NCBI GenBank assembly: GCA_902826155.1
Contig: CADEDU010000008.1
Location: 75,770-139,769 of the forward strand
Source: an uncultured beta proteobacterium
Lineage (GTDB): Bacteria; Pseudomonadota; Gammaproteobacteria; Burkholderiales; SG8-39
Length of the DNA stretch: 64,000 nt
Direction: 5' to 3'
The translations under genes and the position numbers were made by a program. This document shows positions 41,832-51,432 of this stretch, in pieces. Position 1 is the stretch's first letter. Every line of letters begins with the position of its first letter. The notes under the pieces were generated by a model, which saw only the letters and a program-made list of their open reading frames with translations, was not told the origin of the DNA and made no database searches.

Positions 41832-42381
41832 GCGAATGAAGTGCGATGGAGATCGAGGGAGAGATGTGAATTAGTCCGCTTTGCCGGTGGCTCCGCATCC
41901 TCCGGGCCCTCGTCTGGGCGCGATCAACAACCGCCGATTGGCAAGTGGGAGCCGCGTCTGGGCTCCGGATCATCCGGTATCCGTTCATGACGGTATCGTC
42001 GGAATAGCAACCGAAATTCAATGAAGTAGCGGGGTTGCCGTGCCAAAGTGCGTATTGGCTGGCCCGCGCTTGCGCAATTCATCAACATTGCGTCAGCTTC
42101 GGCGAATCAGGGTGCCGCGGTCGAAGCATGTACGCCCGGTCTCGTGTATCGGAAATGGCCTTAGCTCTGCTAATGAGAGGCGGGTCAGTTTTTCGACAAT
42201 GGAATCAGCAGTTGCCGTCCATGCAAGAGGACGCGGGTGCTGGTTCCGATGCTCGACGAAGCGCTCGCTATCGCAACGCAATTCGCTAATCGAGTTGAAC
42301 GAACCACGCCTGCGTCATCGTAGGTCCCCAGACGTAGAGCAGCGTAGGTACGCAGTAGGCGCAGCGGCGTACGCTTCGCCC
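41832..42381. other. Divergent promoter region between the secretion cluster and the TIR gene
   Basis: This 550-base spacer is the likely promoter region for the whole minus-strand export cluster on one side and the TIR protein on the other. The plus-strand reading frame stays open through it, but the sequence before 42382 is not protein-like and the TIR domain begins exactly at the ATG at 42382. I found no clear operator, riboswitch or terminator. Confidence 0.5.
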
Positions 42382-45207
42382 ATGGCCATCTTCGTGTCCT
42401 ACTCGCGTCGTGACACCGCGTTCGTGTGCCGGCTGCACGAAGGCATCGTCGCCCGTGGACACCAGACATGGGTCGACTGGGAGGGCATCCCGCCCAGTGC
42501 CGACTGGATGCGCGAGATCCACCGCGCAATCGAGTCGGCCGAAGCAGTGGTATTCGTGCTCAGTCCGGATTCGATCGCCAGCGCCGTGTGCGCGCAGGAA
42601 CTCGCGCATGCGCTCACCCATCACAAGCGCTTGATCCCGGTGGTGTGCCGCGAGGTCGAGCCGGCGAAGACGCCGCCGGGGCTCGCGCGGTTGAACTGGA
42701 TTCTCTTCACCGCGCCTGCGTTCGAGCCAGCGCTCGAGACGCTGCTCACCGCGGTGCAGACCGACCTGGAGTGGGTCGAGGCGCACACCCGGTTGCTGGT
42801 GCGCGCGCTCGAATGGGATCAACGCCAGCGCGAAGCGAGTCTGACCTTGCGCGGCGCGGATCTGCTGCAGGCCGAGCGCTGGCTCACCGACGGGCCGAAC
42901 AAGGCGCCGGCGCCCACTGAACTGCAGACCCGCTACATCCTCGAGAGCCGCTGTCAGGCCACCCAGCGCCGCTACATGCAGTTGGGCGCTGGCACTCTTG
43001 CCCTGGTACTGATCGCCACCTTCGGCACGCTCGCCTGGCTGCAGCGCCAGGAGACAGCGCGACAGGAAGCGGTCGCGGTGGCCAGACGCCTGGCCGCCGC
43101 CGCAGAGCGGGTGCGAGAAGCGCCGCTCGACTATTCCAACGACACCAGCCGTGCGCATATCGGTGCCGCCCTGGCGGGCGAAGCGCTGCGTCGTGTAGAC
43201 GCAGTCGGGGAGAGGCTAGTCGAAGCCGATGTGGCGGTGCGTCGGGTGCTGGCGCGGCTGCCTGAGCGCGTCGTGCGTCTGGCTGGTGTGTCGCACGGCG
43301 CTGACTTCCAGACGTTGGTGTTCGGCGCCGGCGGTGAGCTCGCCGCGGCGAGCCCGGCGGCCAGTGCGCGCTGGACGCTGCCGATGAGCGATAGCACCGG
43401 TGCGCGAACCGAGTTCGCCGGTGCGGCTAAGGTGGTGCTGAGCCCCGACGGTGCCGCGCTAGCGGTGATCGAACCGAACCATCGGACCGGGCAGATCGAG
43501 GTGCGCGCGGTGGCCAAGCCCGACGTGCTCGGTGTCGTGCCACTCGCTGGCACGATCAGTCATGCGGCCCTCAGCAACGCAGGCGTGGAACTGTTCACCT
43601 CCAGTCAGCAGTACTCGCAAAGCGCTGGCTGGCACGGCGGGCTTAGTCACCTGTGGAAACTCGGGTCCGAGCGGCCGTTGATCGAAATGCCCTTCGTCAC
43701 CGATCCGGTGATCAGCACGGATGGCACGCTGCTGGTGGGCGTGCTCCACAAAGCGCTCACCGTCTGGGCGCTCGAGCGCCTGCGCGACGGCGATGCGCGC
43801 CCGTTGCACGTGCTGGGTGGCGAAAGCGCAGAAGTGCGCCGGCCGCTGTTCAGTGCCGATGGCAAGGTGCTCCTGGTGATCCGAGGCGACGATCCAGGGC
43901 AGGCAGAGATCTGGGCGCCGCGCGAAGGCAAGCTGCTGCGTGCCTTCACGCCTCCAGCAGAGTCTTGGCCGGTGGCGGTGGGACCACAGGCGCATCACGT
44001 CGTCTTCGCCACCAGCGATGCGGCCGGACGCCCCGCGCGCCTGCTGATCTTCGACAGCGTACGCGGCTGTATCGGTGCCGAAGTCCCGAAGGAGGGCGCC
44101 GAGGCCGCTGCGGCGTTTGCGCGTGATGGCGCAACCGTGGCGGTGGCGGTGAGCGACGGGGTCGATGTGCTGCGTGTCCCGGCGCATTGCGGGGATGCCA
44201 TGGCTACCGCCACTGTACCGGGCGCGCAGACGATCGCGTTTGCCTCCGACGAGCGCGCGCTATTCGTGCTCGCGAATTCGGACAACGCGACATCGCCGCA
44301 GACCGTGGCGCTCGACACCGGCCGTCTGGGTACCCCGATCGCCCTCGGCAGCGCCGGCCCGGCGCGCTTCAGCGCCGACGGATCGCTCGTTGCGGTCGCC
44401 ACCGCCGATGGCGTGCGCTGGGTCGAGGTGGCCAGTGGCCGCGAGCGCGGGACCGTGCCAGTGAGGGGCGTCAACGCTTTAGCAATCAGCGCCGAAGCAG
44501 GCACGCTGGTGGCAGTGACGGATGCCAAGCAACTCCTCGCCTGGCAGCTCGATCCGGTGCGCGCGCTGTCAGCGGTCTCGTTGCCCGATCCGCTCGCGCC
44601 CCGGCCTGACGCGCTCACGGCCCATCGCCACGGCATCGTCGCGATCACTGAGGCGCGTGCCTCGCGCATCGGCCAGGCGCTTACCATGCGTACGTTTCAG
44701 TTGCCCTCGATGCAGCCCGGGCAAGCGCCGCCGATTGGGCGCGACCGCGGCGGATTCGCCGCGAACGTCTGTGGCCTGAGTTCGGATGGCACCCGCGTTG
44801 CGATCCATGCTGCGCGATCACGCATCACGGTGCGTGAGATCCGCAATGGCCGCGATCTGGGGACGGTGGAGGAGGCGGGTCAGGCCCCGCTGTGCGTGTT
44901 CAGCGCCGATGGGCGATTGCTCGCCGTGGGCGAGGAGGTGATCCGCGTCTGGGACGTCGCTGCGCAGAGCGAGCTCGCGCGCATCGAAGCACCCGCCAAT
45001 GTGCGCAGCCTGGCGTTCAACCCTGGCGGCCGTTACGTCGCGGCGGTGTTGGGCGACGACTCAGTGGCGGTATGGCCGTTGCGGCCGCGTGAGCTGATCG
45101 GGCGGCTGTGCGCGCGCCTGCCAGGCGAACTGGCACAGGAAGATTGGGAGCGCTTCGTCGGTCGGGAGCCGGCGCAGTCGTTGTGCGCAGGTTCGAACAA
45201 ACCGTGA
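42382..45207 (+). CDS. TIR-domain membrane protein with C-terminal beta-propeller
   Basis: A 941-residue protein. The TIR domain occupies residues 1-130: box 1 FVSYSRRD, then VVFVLSPDSIAS and VCAQELAHAL, where Glu73 aligns with the catalytic Glu of NAD-cleaving TIR domains. A linker contains LEWDQRQREASLTLRGADLL. One membrane helix (about 200-220, LGAGTLALVLIATFGTLAWL) is followed by about 700 residues with repeated WD40-like blades (LSPDGAALAVIE, FSADGKVLLVIR, FSADGRLLAVGEEVIRVWDV). The C-terminus (LIGRLCARLPGELAQEDWERF) is shared in pattern with the second TIR protein at 55613. The propeller may be periplasmic with TIR cytoplasmic. Defence, signalling or NADase roles are inference. Confidence 0.88.
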   Translation: MAIFVSYSRRDTAFVCRLHEGIVARGHQTWVDWEGIPPSADWMREIHRAIESAEAVVFVLSPDSIASAVCAQELAHALTHHKRLIPVVCREVEPAKTPPGLARLNWILFTAPAFEPALETLLTAVQTDLEWVEAHTRLLVRALEWDQRQREASLTLRGADLLQAERWLTDGPNKAPAPTELQTRYILESRCQATQRRYMQLGAGTLALVLIATFGTLAWLQRQETARQEAVAVARRLAAAAERVREAPLDYSNDTSRAHIGAALAGEALRRVDAVGERLVEADVAVRRVLARLPERVVRLAGVSHGADFQTLVFGAGGELAAASPAASARWTLPMSDSTGARTEFAGAAKVVLSPDGAALAVIEPNHRTGQIEVRAVAKPDVLGVVPLAGTISHAALSNAGVELFTSSQQYSQSAGWHGGLSHLWKLGSERPLIEMPFVTDPVISTDGTLLVGVLHKALTVWALERLRDGDARPLHVLGGESAEVRRPLFSADGKVLLVIRGDDPGQAEIWAPREGKLLRAFTPPAESWPVAVGPQAHHVVFATSDAAGRPARLLIFDSVRGCIGAEVPKEGAEAAAAFARDGATVAVAVSDGVDVLRVPAHCGDAMATATVPGAQTIAFASDERALFVLANSDNATSPQTVALDTGRLGTPIALGSAGPARFSADGSLVAVATADGVRWVEVASGRERGTVPVRGVNALAISAEAGTLVAVTDAKQLLAWQLDPVRALSAVSLPDPLAPRPDALTAHRHGIVAITEARASRIGQALTMRTFQLPSMQPGQAPPIGRDRGGFAANVCGLSSDGTRVAIHAARSRITVREIRNGRDLGTVEEAGQAPLCVFSADGRLLAVGEEVIRVWDVAAQSELARIEAPANVRSLAFNPGGRYVAAVLGDDSVAVWPLRPRELIGRLCARLPGELAQEDWERFVGREPAQSLCAGSNKP

Positions 45208-45383
45208 CTCGGCTGCAGGCACTACATCCAATCCGGCTATTCCTGCCCATGAATACGGTCGCGGCATTGTTTCCCCCAGCTTGATCAGCCGCGCGCGGGC
45301 ACCCGACGGGGCGAATCACTCCGTTGCGAGTCGTCTGCGTTGCGAGTCGTAGTTGCCGCTGCGCACGAGATTGCCGCCAGAGG

Positions 45384-46613
45384 CTACTCAGCTAGTACCG
45401 TCCGCATCGTGTGGCGAGTGCATCGATCCGACCCCACGTCCGGCAGATTGATGCGCAGGCTCAGGAGCGTCTCGATCTGGCCGGGTGCGCCGAGTACGTC
45501 TCGCAGCTGCAGTTTCGCCTCGGCCAGTGGGCGCGGTACTTTCGCGCCGCCTTCCTTCGCGGGTTCGCCGTCGTCGACATAGTCTTGGATCCACCGGTCC
45601 AGGAACGTCTCCATGCCTGCTACCGAGTCGAATGCGCCGAAATGATGGGTCGACATGTGCGTCACGGTGCGCAGGAACTGCGTGCTCGTCAGCACGTGGG
45701 CCAGCCGCGCCGTGATCTCCTCGAGCGCGGCCAACTCCGGCTGATGGAAGCGCTTCGGTCGTTGCGCCGTGCGCGCGTCGCGGAGTGCGGCATGGGTGAC
45801 GAGAAAACCGTGACGCGCCAGCGTGTCCTCCAGAGGATCCTGCGCGCGGGGCTGGGCGGCATCGCAGGGTAGCCGGCTGGCCTGCGTCCAAAGCCCGGTG
45901 TTCGCATAGACACCGACCAGCGCCGCGCCCGTGTCGAGCGCATCGCCGAATACCGTCAGTGCCACGAACCGGGCCTCGTCGCGGTTGCGCAGCGCGTGCC
46001 AGTTCGCATAGGGCCGGGTAGCAAACAGCGCGTCTAGGCGTTCCGGTGCGGGGAGCGCATCCGAATCGGCGGCGCCGAACATACGTGGCGCGGCGGCGGC
46101 GATGAACGGGCAATTCGCTTCTGCGCCGATCTTCGCGAACGCTTCGAGCATCGCCATGTCCGCACTGTCGGCAGCGAAGGAAAAGTCCACCAGGATCGTC
46201 GTGTAGGGTTCGCCACCGAAGGTGCCGAACTCGTCCCGGTAGATCTTCTTCCACAAGGCGGTCTCGTCGATGCCTCGCGACCTCTGGATATCGGCGGCGA
46301 GCTCAGCCTTGTTCACATCCAGTACGCGAATGCGGATCGAGGGGTCGGCGGCCGCCAGATCGACCAACCGCGCGAGCCGGTGGACCGAATTCCCCTGTTC
46401 CCGTGAACGCGCAAGGCGTTGGACATCCTCGACCTCCACCAGGACGAAGCGGCGCTGGCCGAGCGCTTGGCGATCCTCGGGCGAGGTCAACCCGAAATCT
46501 CCTATCACGCCGATCACTACCGGAATCACCACCGAAATGGTTTCCCCGTTCGTTTCGAGCGAATAGGCGAGTCGGGGGCCGAGCCGGTCATTCGGTCGAG
46601 CGCTATCAGCCAT
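45384..46613 (-). CDS. Orphan T6SS contractile-sheath-like protein (TssB-like start, TssC core)
   Basis: A 409-residue protein. Residues about 95-395 match TssC/VipB: ALWKKIYRDEFGTFGGEPY, VDFSFAADSADMAMLEAFAK, CPFIAAAAPRMFG, RFVALTVFG, and the C-terminal block LAHVLTSTQFLRTVTHM, ETFLDRWIQDYV, ETLLSLRINLP. The first 70 residues (PVVIGVIGDFG, then RRFVLVEVEDV) resemble the start of TssB/VipA. Typical TssB is about 165 and TssC about 500 residues, so this is a shortened fusion-like version with a gap in the middle of the TssC part. No other T6SS gene is in the window. Its start overlaps the end of the pentapeptide-repeat gene by 8 bases, implying joint expression. Confidence 0.82.
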   Translation of the reverse strand: MADSARPNDRLGPRLAYSLETNGETISVVIPVVIGVIGDFGLTSPEDRQALGQRRFVLVEVEDVQRLARSREQGNSVHRLARLVDLAAADPSIRIRVLDVNKAELAADIQRSRGIDETALWKKIYRDEFGTFGGEPYTTILVDFSFAADSADMAMLEAFAKIGAEANCPFIAAAAPRMFGAADSDALPAPERLDALFATRPYANWHALRNRDEARFVALTVFGDALDTGAALVGVYANTGLWTQASRLPCDAAQPRAQDPLEDTLARHGFLVTHAALRDARTAQRPKRFHQPELAALEEITARLAHVLTSTQFLRTVTHMSTHHFGAFDSVAGMETFLDRWIQDYVDDGEPAKEGGAKVPRPLAEAKLQLRDVLGAPGQIETLLSLRINLPDVGSDRCTRHTMRTVLAE

Positions 46614-48003
46614 GGCCCGCCTCGCTCGAACTGACCTTCTTGTCCTTGTTGTCGGCCCGTGACCTTGCAGACATGCGCACCGCGGGGCCGATCACATCAC
46701 CCAGTCGGGCGAGCAGTCCGTCGAGATCGGCGTATACGATCGGCTCCAGGAACCACGGGTAACGCTGGAACGAATCGAGCATGCTGGGCTCGTTCTGGCT
46801 ATCGAGCAATAATGGCTGCACCGGCAATGACGGATAGTCAGGCACGATGCCCCGCAGTTCCTGTAGGACGCTCTTCGCGTCGGTGAGGTCGGCGATGACG
46901 AAGCGGGCCATGCCCGCCAGCGTGGCAATGGTTTCGCCGGTACTTCGGCTGACCGGTTTGTCGAAATCGAAAATGATCGGCACCAAGTCGAATTCGCCGC
47001 TGCGGAGCGCCTGACGCAGCGCGTCGAGCACCGGCTTGCGCTCCGCGGTGAAGCGGCCAAGGATCAGCACCACCTTCGAGGTGATGGTGTCGATGACCTG
47101 GCGCAGCCGCGCATTGTTCATGAGCAGGTAGATGAACTGGGCGACCTCGAGATCGTCAACAGTGATCGCCGTCTCGCCCTGGGGCGCGATATTCAGACCG
47201 CGCTGCTGCGACTTGTCGTCGAGGAGCAGGTCCCATGCGGAGATGCCGTACACCGAGCAGCCGTTCAGTCTTGCGCCGTGAAGCTGCGTGCTGAGCATGC
47301 GCGCCTCCTCGAGCACGGCCTCGGTGAGGTCGGCGTCCCTGAGGTCGGTTCGATTCAGATTTGCGCCGATCAGCGACACCCGGGTCAGATCGGCGTTGGC
47401 CAGGCATGCGCCGGCCAGATCCGCCCGGTCCAGCCGGGTTCGCCGATCGCTGCCGCTTCCCAGGGCTGCACCGCTCAGGTCCGCGGCGCGTAGGTCGACG
47501 CCGACCAGGTGCGCTCCCCGCAACGCGACGCGTGCCAACCTGGCATCGGCCAGGCACGCGGCGCCGAAGTCGGATCGGTCGAGACTGGCATTCGTCAGGT
47601 CGGCCCGCTCCATTCTTGCGCGGCTGAAGCGGGCGTTGCCGCGCGCGCCCACCAGCACGGCCTCGCGCAGGTCGGCGCCTTCGAAGCTGGCATCGTCGAG
47701 CGCCGCCTCAGAGAGGTCCGCCTCGGCCAGATTCGCCCCGGCGAGTTTCGCCCCGGCCAGCGACACGCCGCGCAAGTTGGCGCGGAACAGGTACGCGCCC
47801 GTCAGGTCGGCATTCCAAAGATCGGAGCCGACTAGATTGCAGCCACCCAGGTCGATGCCGCACAGATTCAGCGGAAGGTCGTCAGAAGCTGCTCGGAGCA
47901 CCAGTTGCAGCGGCAATATCTCCGCGCTGGCACGACGCCGGTTCCACTCCGCGACACCGTTCTCGCCCGAGGCGATCAGCCGTTCGGCTTCGCTGCTTTC
48001 CAT
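46606..48003 (-). CDS. Pentapeptide-repeat protein with C-terminal TIR-like domain
   Basis: A 465-residue protein. The start at 48003 (MESSEAERLIASGENGVAEW) is preferred to the ATG 16 codons upstream because family relatives begin with such a segment. Residues about 45-260 are pentapeptide repeats of the A(D/N)LxX type (GADLREAVLVGARGNARFSR, VDLRAADLSGAALGSG), which fold as a right-handed quadrilateral beta-helix. Residues about 290-450 form a Rossmann-like domain (VVLILGRFTAERKPVLDALR, ARFVIADLTDAKSVLQEL) that I judge TIR-like or nucleotide-binding. It is translationally coupled to the sheath-like protein. Joint function is unknown; the pairing suggests a complex rather than a housekeeping role. 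Confidence 0.85.
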   Translation of the reverse strand: MESSEAERLIASGENGVAEWNRRRASAEILPLQLVLRAASDDLPLNLCGIDLGGCNLVGSDLWNADLTGAYLFRANLRGVSLAGAKLAGANLAEADLSEAALDDASFEGADLREAVLVGARGNARFSRARMERADLTNASLDRSDFGAACLADARLARVALRGAHLVGVDLRAADLSGAALGSGSDRRTRLDRADLAGACLANADLTRVSLIGANLNRTDLRDADLTEAVLEEARMLSTQLHGARLNGCSVYGISAWDLLLDDKSQQRGLNIAPQGETAITVDDLEVAQFIYLLMNNARLRQVIDTITSKVVLILGRFTAERKPVLDALRQALRSGEFDLVPIIFDFDKPVSRSTGETIATLAGMARFVIADLTDAKSVLQELRGIVPDYPSLPVQPLLLDSQNEPSMLDSFQRYPWFLEPIVYADLDGLLARLGDVIGPAVRMSARSRADNKDKKVSSSEAGHG

Positions 48004-48362
48004 GCTGCCCGGCGTCCTTTGAGCGAGTCCTCTGATTGCAGCCAAAACCACGAGACGCGCGAGATGACGAACTACGGTTACTCGGGAGTCCGCAATTTGG
48101 GCGATAAATCGCGGAGCATCCTCGACTCAGGTTCCAGAGATTTGTCGTGCAAAATGCCGACGGCTGCGTAAGCGACATGTGTAAGCGACATGTCCACAAG
48201 CGACTCGACTGTAGGGTCAGTCTGTTGGGCAGTCAATCGAGCGGATCAGCACCACCGCGTCGCTGTGCTCGCCTTGCCTGGCGTTGGCCATCACGTCGAC
48301 ATGACCTGCGGCATGCACCTCGTCGCGTTCACCTGACAGCCAAGCACCGCTGAGTCGTTTCG
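48004..48362. other. Intergenic region with a possible gene fragment
   Basis: This 359-base gap lies upstream of the pentapeptide-repeat gene and downstream of the TRAP gene. On the minus strand about 48218-48360 reads VHAAGHVDVMANARQGEHSD and continues to a stop, which looks protein-like but has no assignable family or start; it may be the end of a lost gene. The rest shows nothing recognisable apart from a short tandem repeat. Confidence 0.4.
48168..48193. repeat. Perfect 13-bp tandem duplication
   Basis: GTAAGCGACATGT occurs twice without a spacer, in the leader region upstream of the pentapeptide-repeat gene. Probably a slippage product; no function can be assigned. Confidence 0.8.
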
Positions 48363-50228
48363 CTAGTAGCCGAGCAAGCGTGGCAAGGCCAGGCTGGTCC
48401 ACGGAAAGTAGGTCACCAGCGCGAGCACCGCGATCAGCGTCCACAGGAACGGCATCACCTCGCGGTACACGTCATTGATGCGCACCTGTGCGATGGTCGC
48501 GGTGGCAAAGACCAGCACGCCCAGCGGCGGCGTGAGTGCGCCGATCACCAGGTTCATCACCATGATCACGCCGAGCTGGACCGGGTCGATTCCCGCCTTC
48601 ACTGCGATCGGCAGCAGGATCGGCACCAGAATCACCAGTGAGGCGATGAACTCCATCGCCAAGCCGACGATCAACAGAAACACATTCAATACCAGCAGGA
48701 ACAACAACGGCTCGCGCGCCAGGCCACCGAGGTGCTCGGCCACCAACTGCGGAATTCGTTCGATCCCGAGTGCCCAACCGAACGGTGCCGCGGCCGCAAC
48801 GATGGCAATGATGATCACGGTGTCATAGAAACCGTCGCGCAGAATGCCCGGTAGGTCGCGCCAACGGAATTTCTTGTAGGCGAGCTTGCCGATGATGATT
48901 GCGTACAGTACCGCCATCGCCCCTGCTTCCGAAGCGGTAAACGCACCCGCACGCATGCCGCCAACGATCAGAATCGGCACCAGCAGCGCAGGCATCGCAT
49001 CACGCAGCGCGCGGCCGCGTTCGGCCAACGTTGCCGGTCGGGACGCCGCCTCGAATGCACGGCGCTTCGCTTGCCAGTGAACCATGATCATCAAAGCGGC
49101 CGCCATCAACACGCCCGGCACGATTCCCGCCGCGAACAGCGCGCCGACCGACACTGAACCGAGGGCGGCGAACACGATCAGGCCGATGCTCGGCGGAATG
49201 AGGTTGTCGATGGTCGAGGCCGAACTTGTCACTGCCGCGGCAAACGCGCGCGGATAGCCGCGCGCGGCCATTTCCGGGACCAGCACCTTGGCCGTCCCCG
49301 CGGCGACCGCTAGCGACGAACCGGACAGTCCTCCCATGACCGTGTTCGTGACGATGTTCACCTGTGCCAATCCGCCGCGCAGGTGCCCCACGAGTGCGGC
49401 CGCGAATCGCACCAGATGCTGGGTGATGCCGCTTGCATTCATGACATGCGCCGCCAGAATGAAAAACGGAATCGACAGCAGCAAGAACGAGTTGACCGAC
49501 GAGGCGAGCGACTGCGAGATCGGCAGCAGCATCAGCTCGCCCTGGAAGGCGAATGAAGCGTAGGCGGCGATCACCAGACAAAACGCGATCGGCACATCCA
49601 GGAACATCAGCCCCAGGCTCACGATATGCAAGGTCCAGCCGACGTTCCAGGTGATGGGCAATAGTGGCCGTGCGCTCAGGAACAGTACGAACAACGCCGC
49701 ACCGCATGCGAGGGCGAGCGCGCCGCCCCACGACCGATTCGATCCCAACGGTCGCATCCCAGCGACGTAGGCAAGCGTCAGCGCGGCGCCGACCGGTACG
49801 GCCAGGTACAACCAAGTTGAAGGAATCTCCAGTGCGCCGGTGGCGCCGGTCACGCGCATGGCGAAGTCGCCGCCGTGCACCACCATTGCGATCGACGCCG
49901 CCGCCACGATCGTCGTCGTCAGGAACTCCAATCCCTGCTTGGTCCGCGGCGAAACACGGTCAACCAGCAGATCGATGCGCATGTGCCGACCGCGTCCAGC
50001 CACCACCGCGATGCCGAGATAGATCGACCAGACGAACGCGAGCCGCGCAAGCTCTTCCGACCACGCGAGCGATGCGCCCAGGACGTAGCGAAAGATCACC
50101 TGAACAACGGTGAGAACCACCGTCGACGTCAACAATGCGATGCAGACGAGTTCGAGCGCCCGATCGAGCCGGGCAAGCGCGGAGCGGATGGTGCCGCGAG
50201 GCGGCGCCACGTACTGAGGATGAGCCAT
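48363..50228 (-). CDS. TRAP transporter, fused small and large membrane subunits (DctQ-DctM)
   Basis: A 621-residue inner-membrane protein made of a DctQ-like part (about 15-175; VIFRYVLGASLAWSEELARL, a family hallmark) joined to a DctM-like part (about 200-615; FLDVPIAFCLVIAAY, GGLSGSSLAVAAGTAKVLVP, IPPSIGLIVFAALGSVSVGA). Fused QM subunits are common in TRAP systems. It uses a sodium or proton gradient to import a carboxylate captured by a DctP protein. The matching DctP gene diverges from it across 125 bases. The substrate is not readable, but the neighbouring FAH-family enzyme hints at a sugar acid or aromatic-derived acid. Confidence 0.95.
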   Translation of the reverse strand: MAHPQYVAPPRGTIRSALARLDRALELVCIALLTSTVVLTVVQVIFRYVLGASLAWSEELARLAFVWSIYLGIAVVAGRGRHMRIDLLVDRVSPRTKQGLEFLTTTIVAAASIAMVVHGGDFAMRVTGATGALEIPSTWLYLAVPVGAALTLAYVAGMRPLGSNRSWGGALALACGAALFVLFLSARPLLPITWNVGWTLHIVSLGLMFLDVPIAFCLVIAAYASFAFQGELMLLPISQSLASSVNSFLLLSIPFFILAAHVMNASGITQHLVRFAAALVGHLRGGLAQVNIVTNTVMGGLSGSSLAVAAGTAKVLVPEMAARGYPRAFAAAVTSSASTIDNLIPPSIGLIVFAALGSVSVGALFAAGIVPGVLMAAALMIMVHWQAKRRAFEAASRPATLAERGRALRDAMPALLVPILIVGGMRAGAFTASEAGAMAVLYAIIIGKLAYKKFRWRDLPGILRDGFYDTVIIIAIVAAAAPFGWALGIERIPQLVAEHLGGLAREPLLFLLVLNVFLLIVGLAMEFIASLVILVPILLPIAVKAGIDPVQLGVIMVMNLVIGALTPPLGVLVFATATIAQVRINDVYREVMPFLWTLIAVLALVTYFPWTSLALPRLLGY

Positions 50229-50353
50229 GGATCCTGCCGATTGGAGGTTGATCCGAGCCTACGGAAGTTGGGTGCGGGGCGCAAACCACGACGAACGTGC
50301 TAACTTGTTGCGATCCTGAGATCTCACTGTTCACTTGAGGAGAGGAGCAGACC

Positions 50354-51376
50354 ATGACATCGCCCGTTTCTGCGCATCGCCGCCGTCTGCTGCAAGCCGT
50401 GCTCGCGAGCGGTACTGCGCCATGGGTGATCGGCAGCCACGCACAGCAGAAGATCGTCTGTCGCGTGGCTCACTCCGAAGCAATCGGATCTCCACTGACC
50501 GACGCGCTGCAACAGTGGGTGGATACGCTCAAAGCGAAGAGCGGCGGTCGCATCGACGCGCAGCACTTCCCGGCCAGCCAGCTCGGCAGCTACACGCAGT
50601 TGATCGAGCAGAGCCGTGTCGGCACGATCCAGGCCACGGTGGGCGGACCGGACACCGAAGAGTCGGTGGCGCCCGAGATCGCCGCGACCGGTGGAGCGCC
50701 TGGCTTCATCTTCAAAGACGAAGCGCATGTCGACAAGGTCCTGCTCGGGCCGATCGGCGGCGAGGTCTCGACGATCGCACGCAAGAAAACCGGCGTTGAA
50801 TTCGTCGCGTTCGGTGAAGTCGGGTTTCGCCACCTCTTGTCGAAGCGCCCGGTGAACTCGCTCGAGCAGTTGAAGGGCCTCAAGATTCGCGTGCCCGAAA
50901 TCAAGATCTGGGTCGACTTCTGGCGCCGGCTCGGCGCGAACCCCACGCCGCTGCCGTATGCCGAGCAATACAGCGCGCTGTCATCGGGTGTGATCGATGC
51001 GCTCGAAGCAGACTTCTTCTCGATTCGCGGTTTCAAGTGGTTCGAGCAAGCCAAGAATCTGACCTTGTGCTACCACTGGTTCCTGCCCAAGGCAGTACGG
51101 GTGAATTCGCGCTGGCTCGACGGCCTGCCGCAAGACCTGCAAGCCGTCGTGCGCGATTCCGCCCGTGACATCTTTGCCGAACAGCGCAAGCTCAATCGCG
51201 CCAAGACCAGTGACGCCCTGCGCGATCTGGAAAAAGCCGGGGTCAGTGTGCACCGCCTGTCAAACGACGAGGCGGGTCGCTGGTTCAACGCTGCCAAGCC
51301 GTTATTCGACGAATTCAGTGCGAAGAGCGCGGACACCAAGGCAATGGTCGGGCGAATCTTGGCGCTGCGCGGCTAG
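50354..51376 (+). CDS. TRAP transporter solute-binding protein (DctP family)
   Basis: A 340-residue periplasmic binding protein. The N-terminus SAHRRRLLQAVLASG has a twin-arginine-type leader, with cleavage probably after SHA. Family features include VAHSEAIGSPLTDALQQWVD at the N-terminus and LKGLKIRVPEIKIWVDFWRR, where the Arg aligns with the carboxylate-binding Arg of DctP proteins. A good Shine-Dalgarno (AGGAGAGGAG) precedes the ATG. It captures the ligand for the fused QM subunit encoded divergently upstream. It is followed by the DUF6807 and FAH-family genes on the same strand. Confidence 0.94.
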   Translation: MTSPVSAHRRRLLQAVLASGTAPWVIGSHAQQKIVCRVAHSEAIGSPLTDALQQWVDTLKAKSGGRIDAQHFPASQLGSYTQLIEQSRVGTIQATVGGPDTEESVAPEIAATGGAPGFIFKDEAHVDKVLLGPIGGEVSTIARKKTGVEFVAFGEVGFRHLLSKRPVNSLEQLKGLKIRVPEIKIWVDFWRRLGANPTPLPYAEQYSALSSGVIDALEADFFSIRGFKWFEQAKNLTLCYHWFLPKAVRVNSRWLDGLPQDLQAVVRDSARDIFAEQRKLNRAKTSDALRDLEKAGVSVHRLSNDEAGRWFNAAKPLFDEFSAKSADTKAMVGRILALRG

Positions 51377-51432
51377 CGACATGGCCGGGTTCGGCGTGGC
51401 TGCGCAACCTAGGGTTCGGTCGTGCTGAGCCT

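Noticed and set aside
45323..45350. Two copies of GTTGCGAGTCGT separated by four bases between convergent genes
   Set aside because: Only two copies of 12 bases and no hairpin; not enough for a terminator, att site or CRISPR call.
45384..46613. Calling the sheath-like gene part of a type VI secretion locus
   Set aside because: No tssA, hcp, clpV, vgrG or membrane-complex gene lies anywhere in the window, and the protein is about 90 residues shorter than TssC with a TssB-like start.
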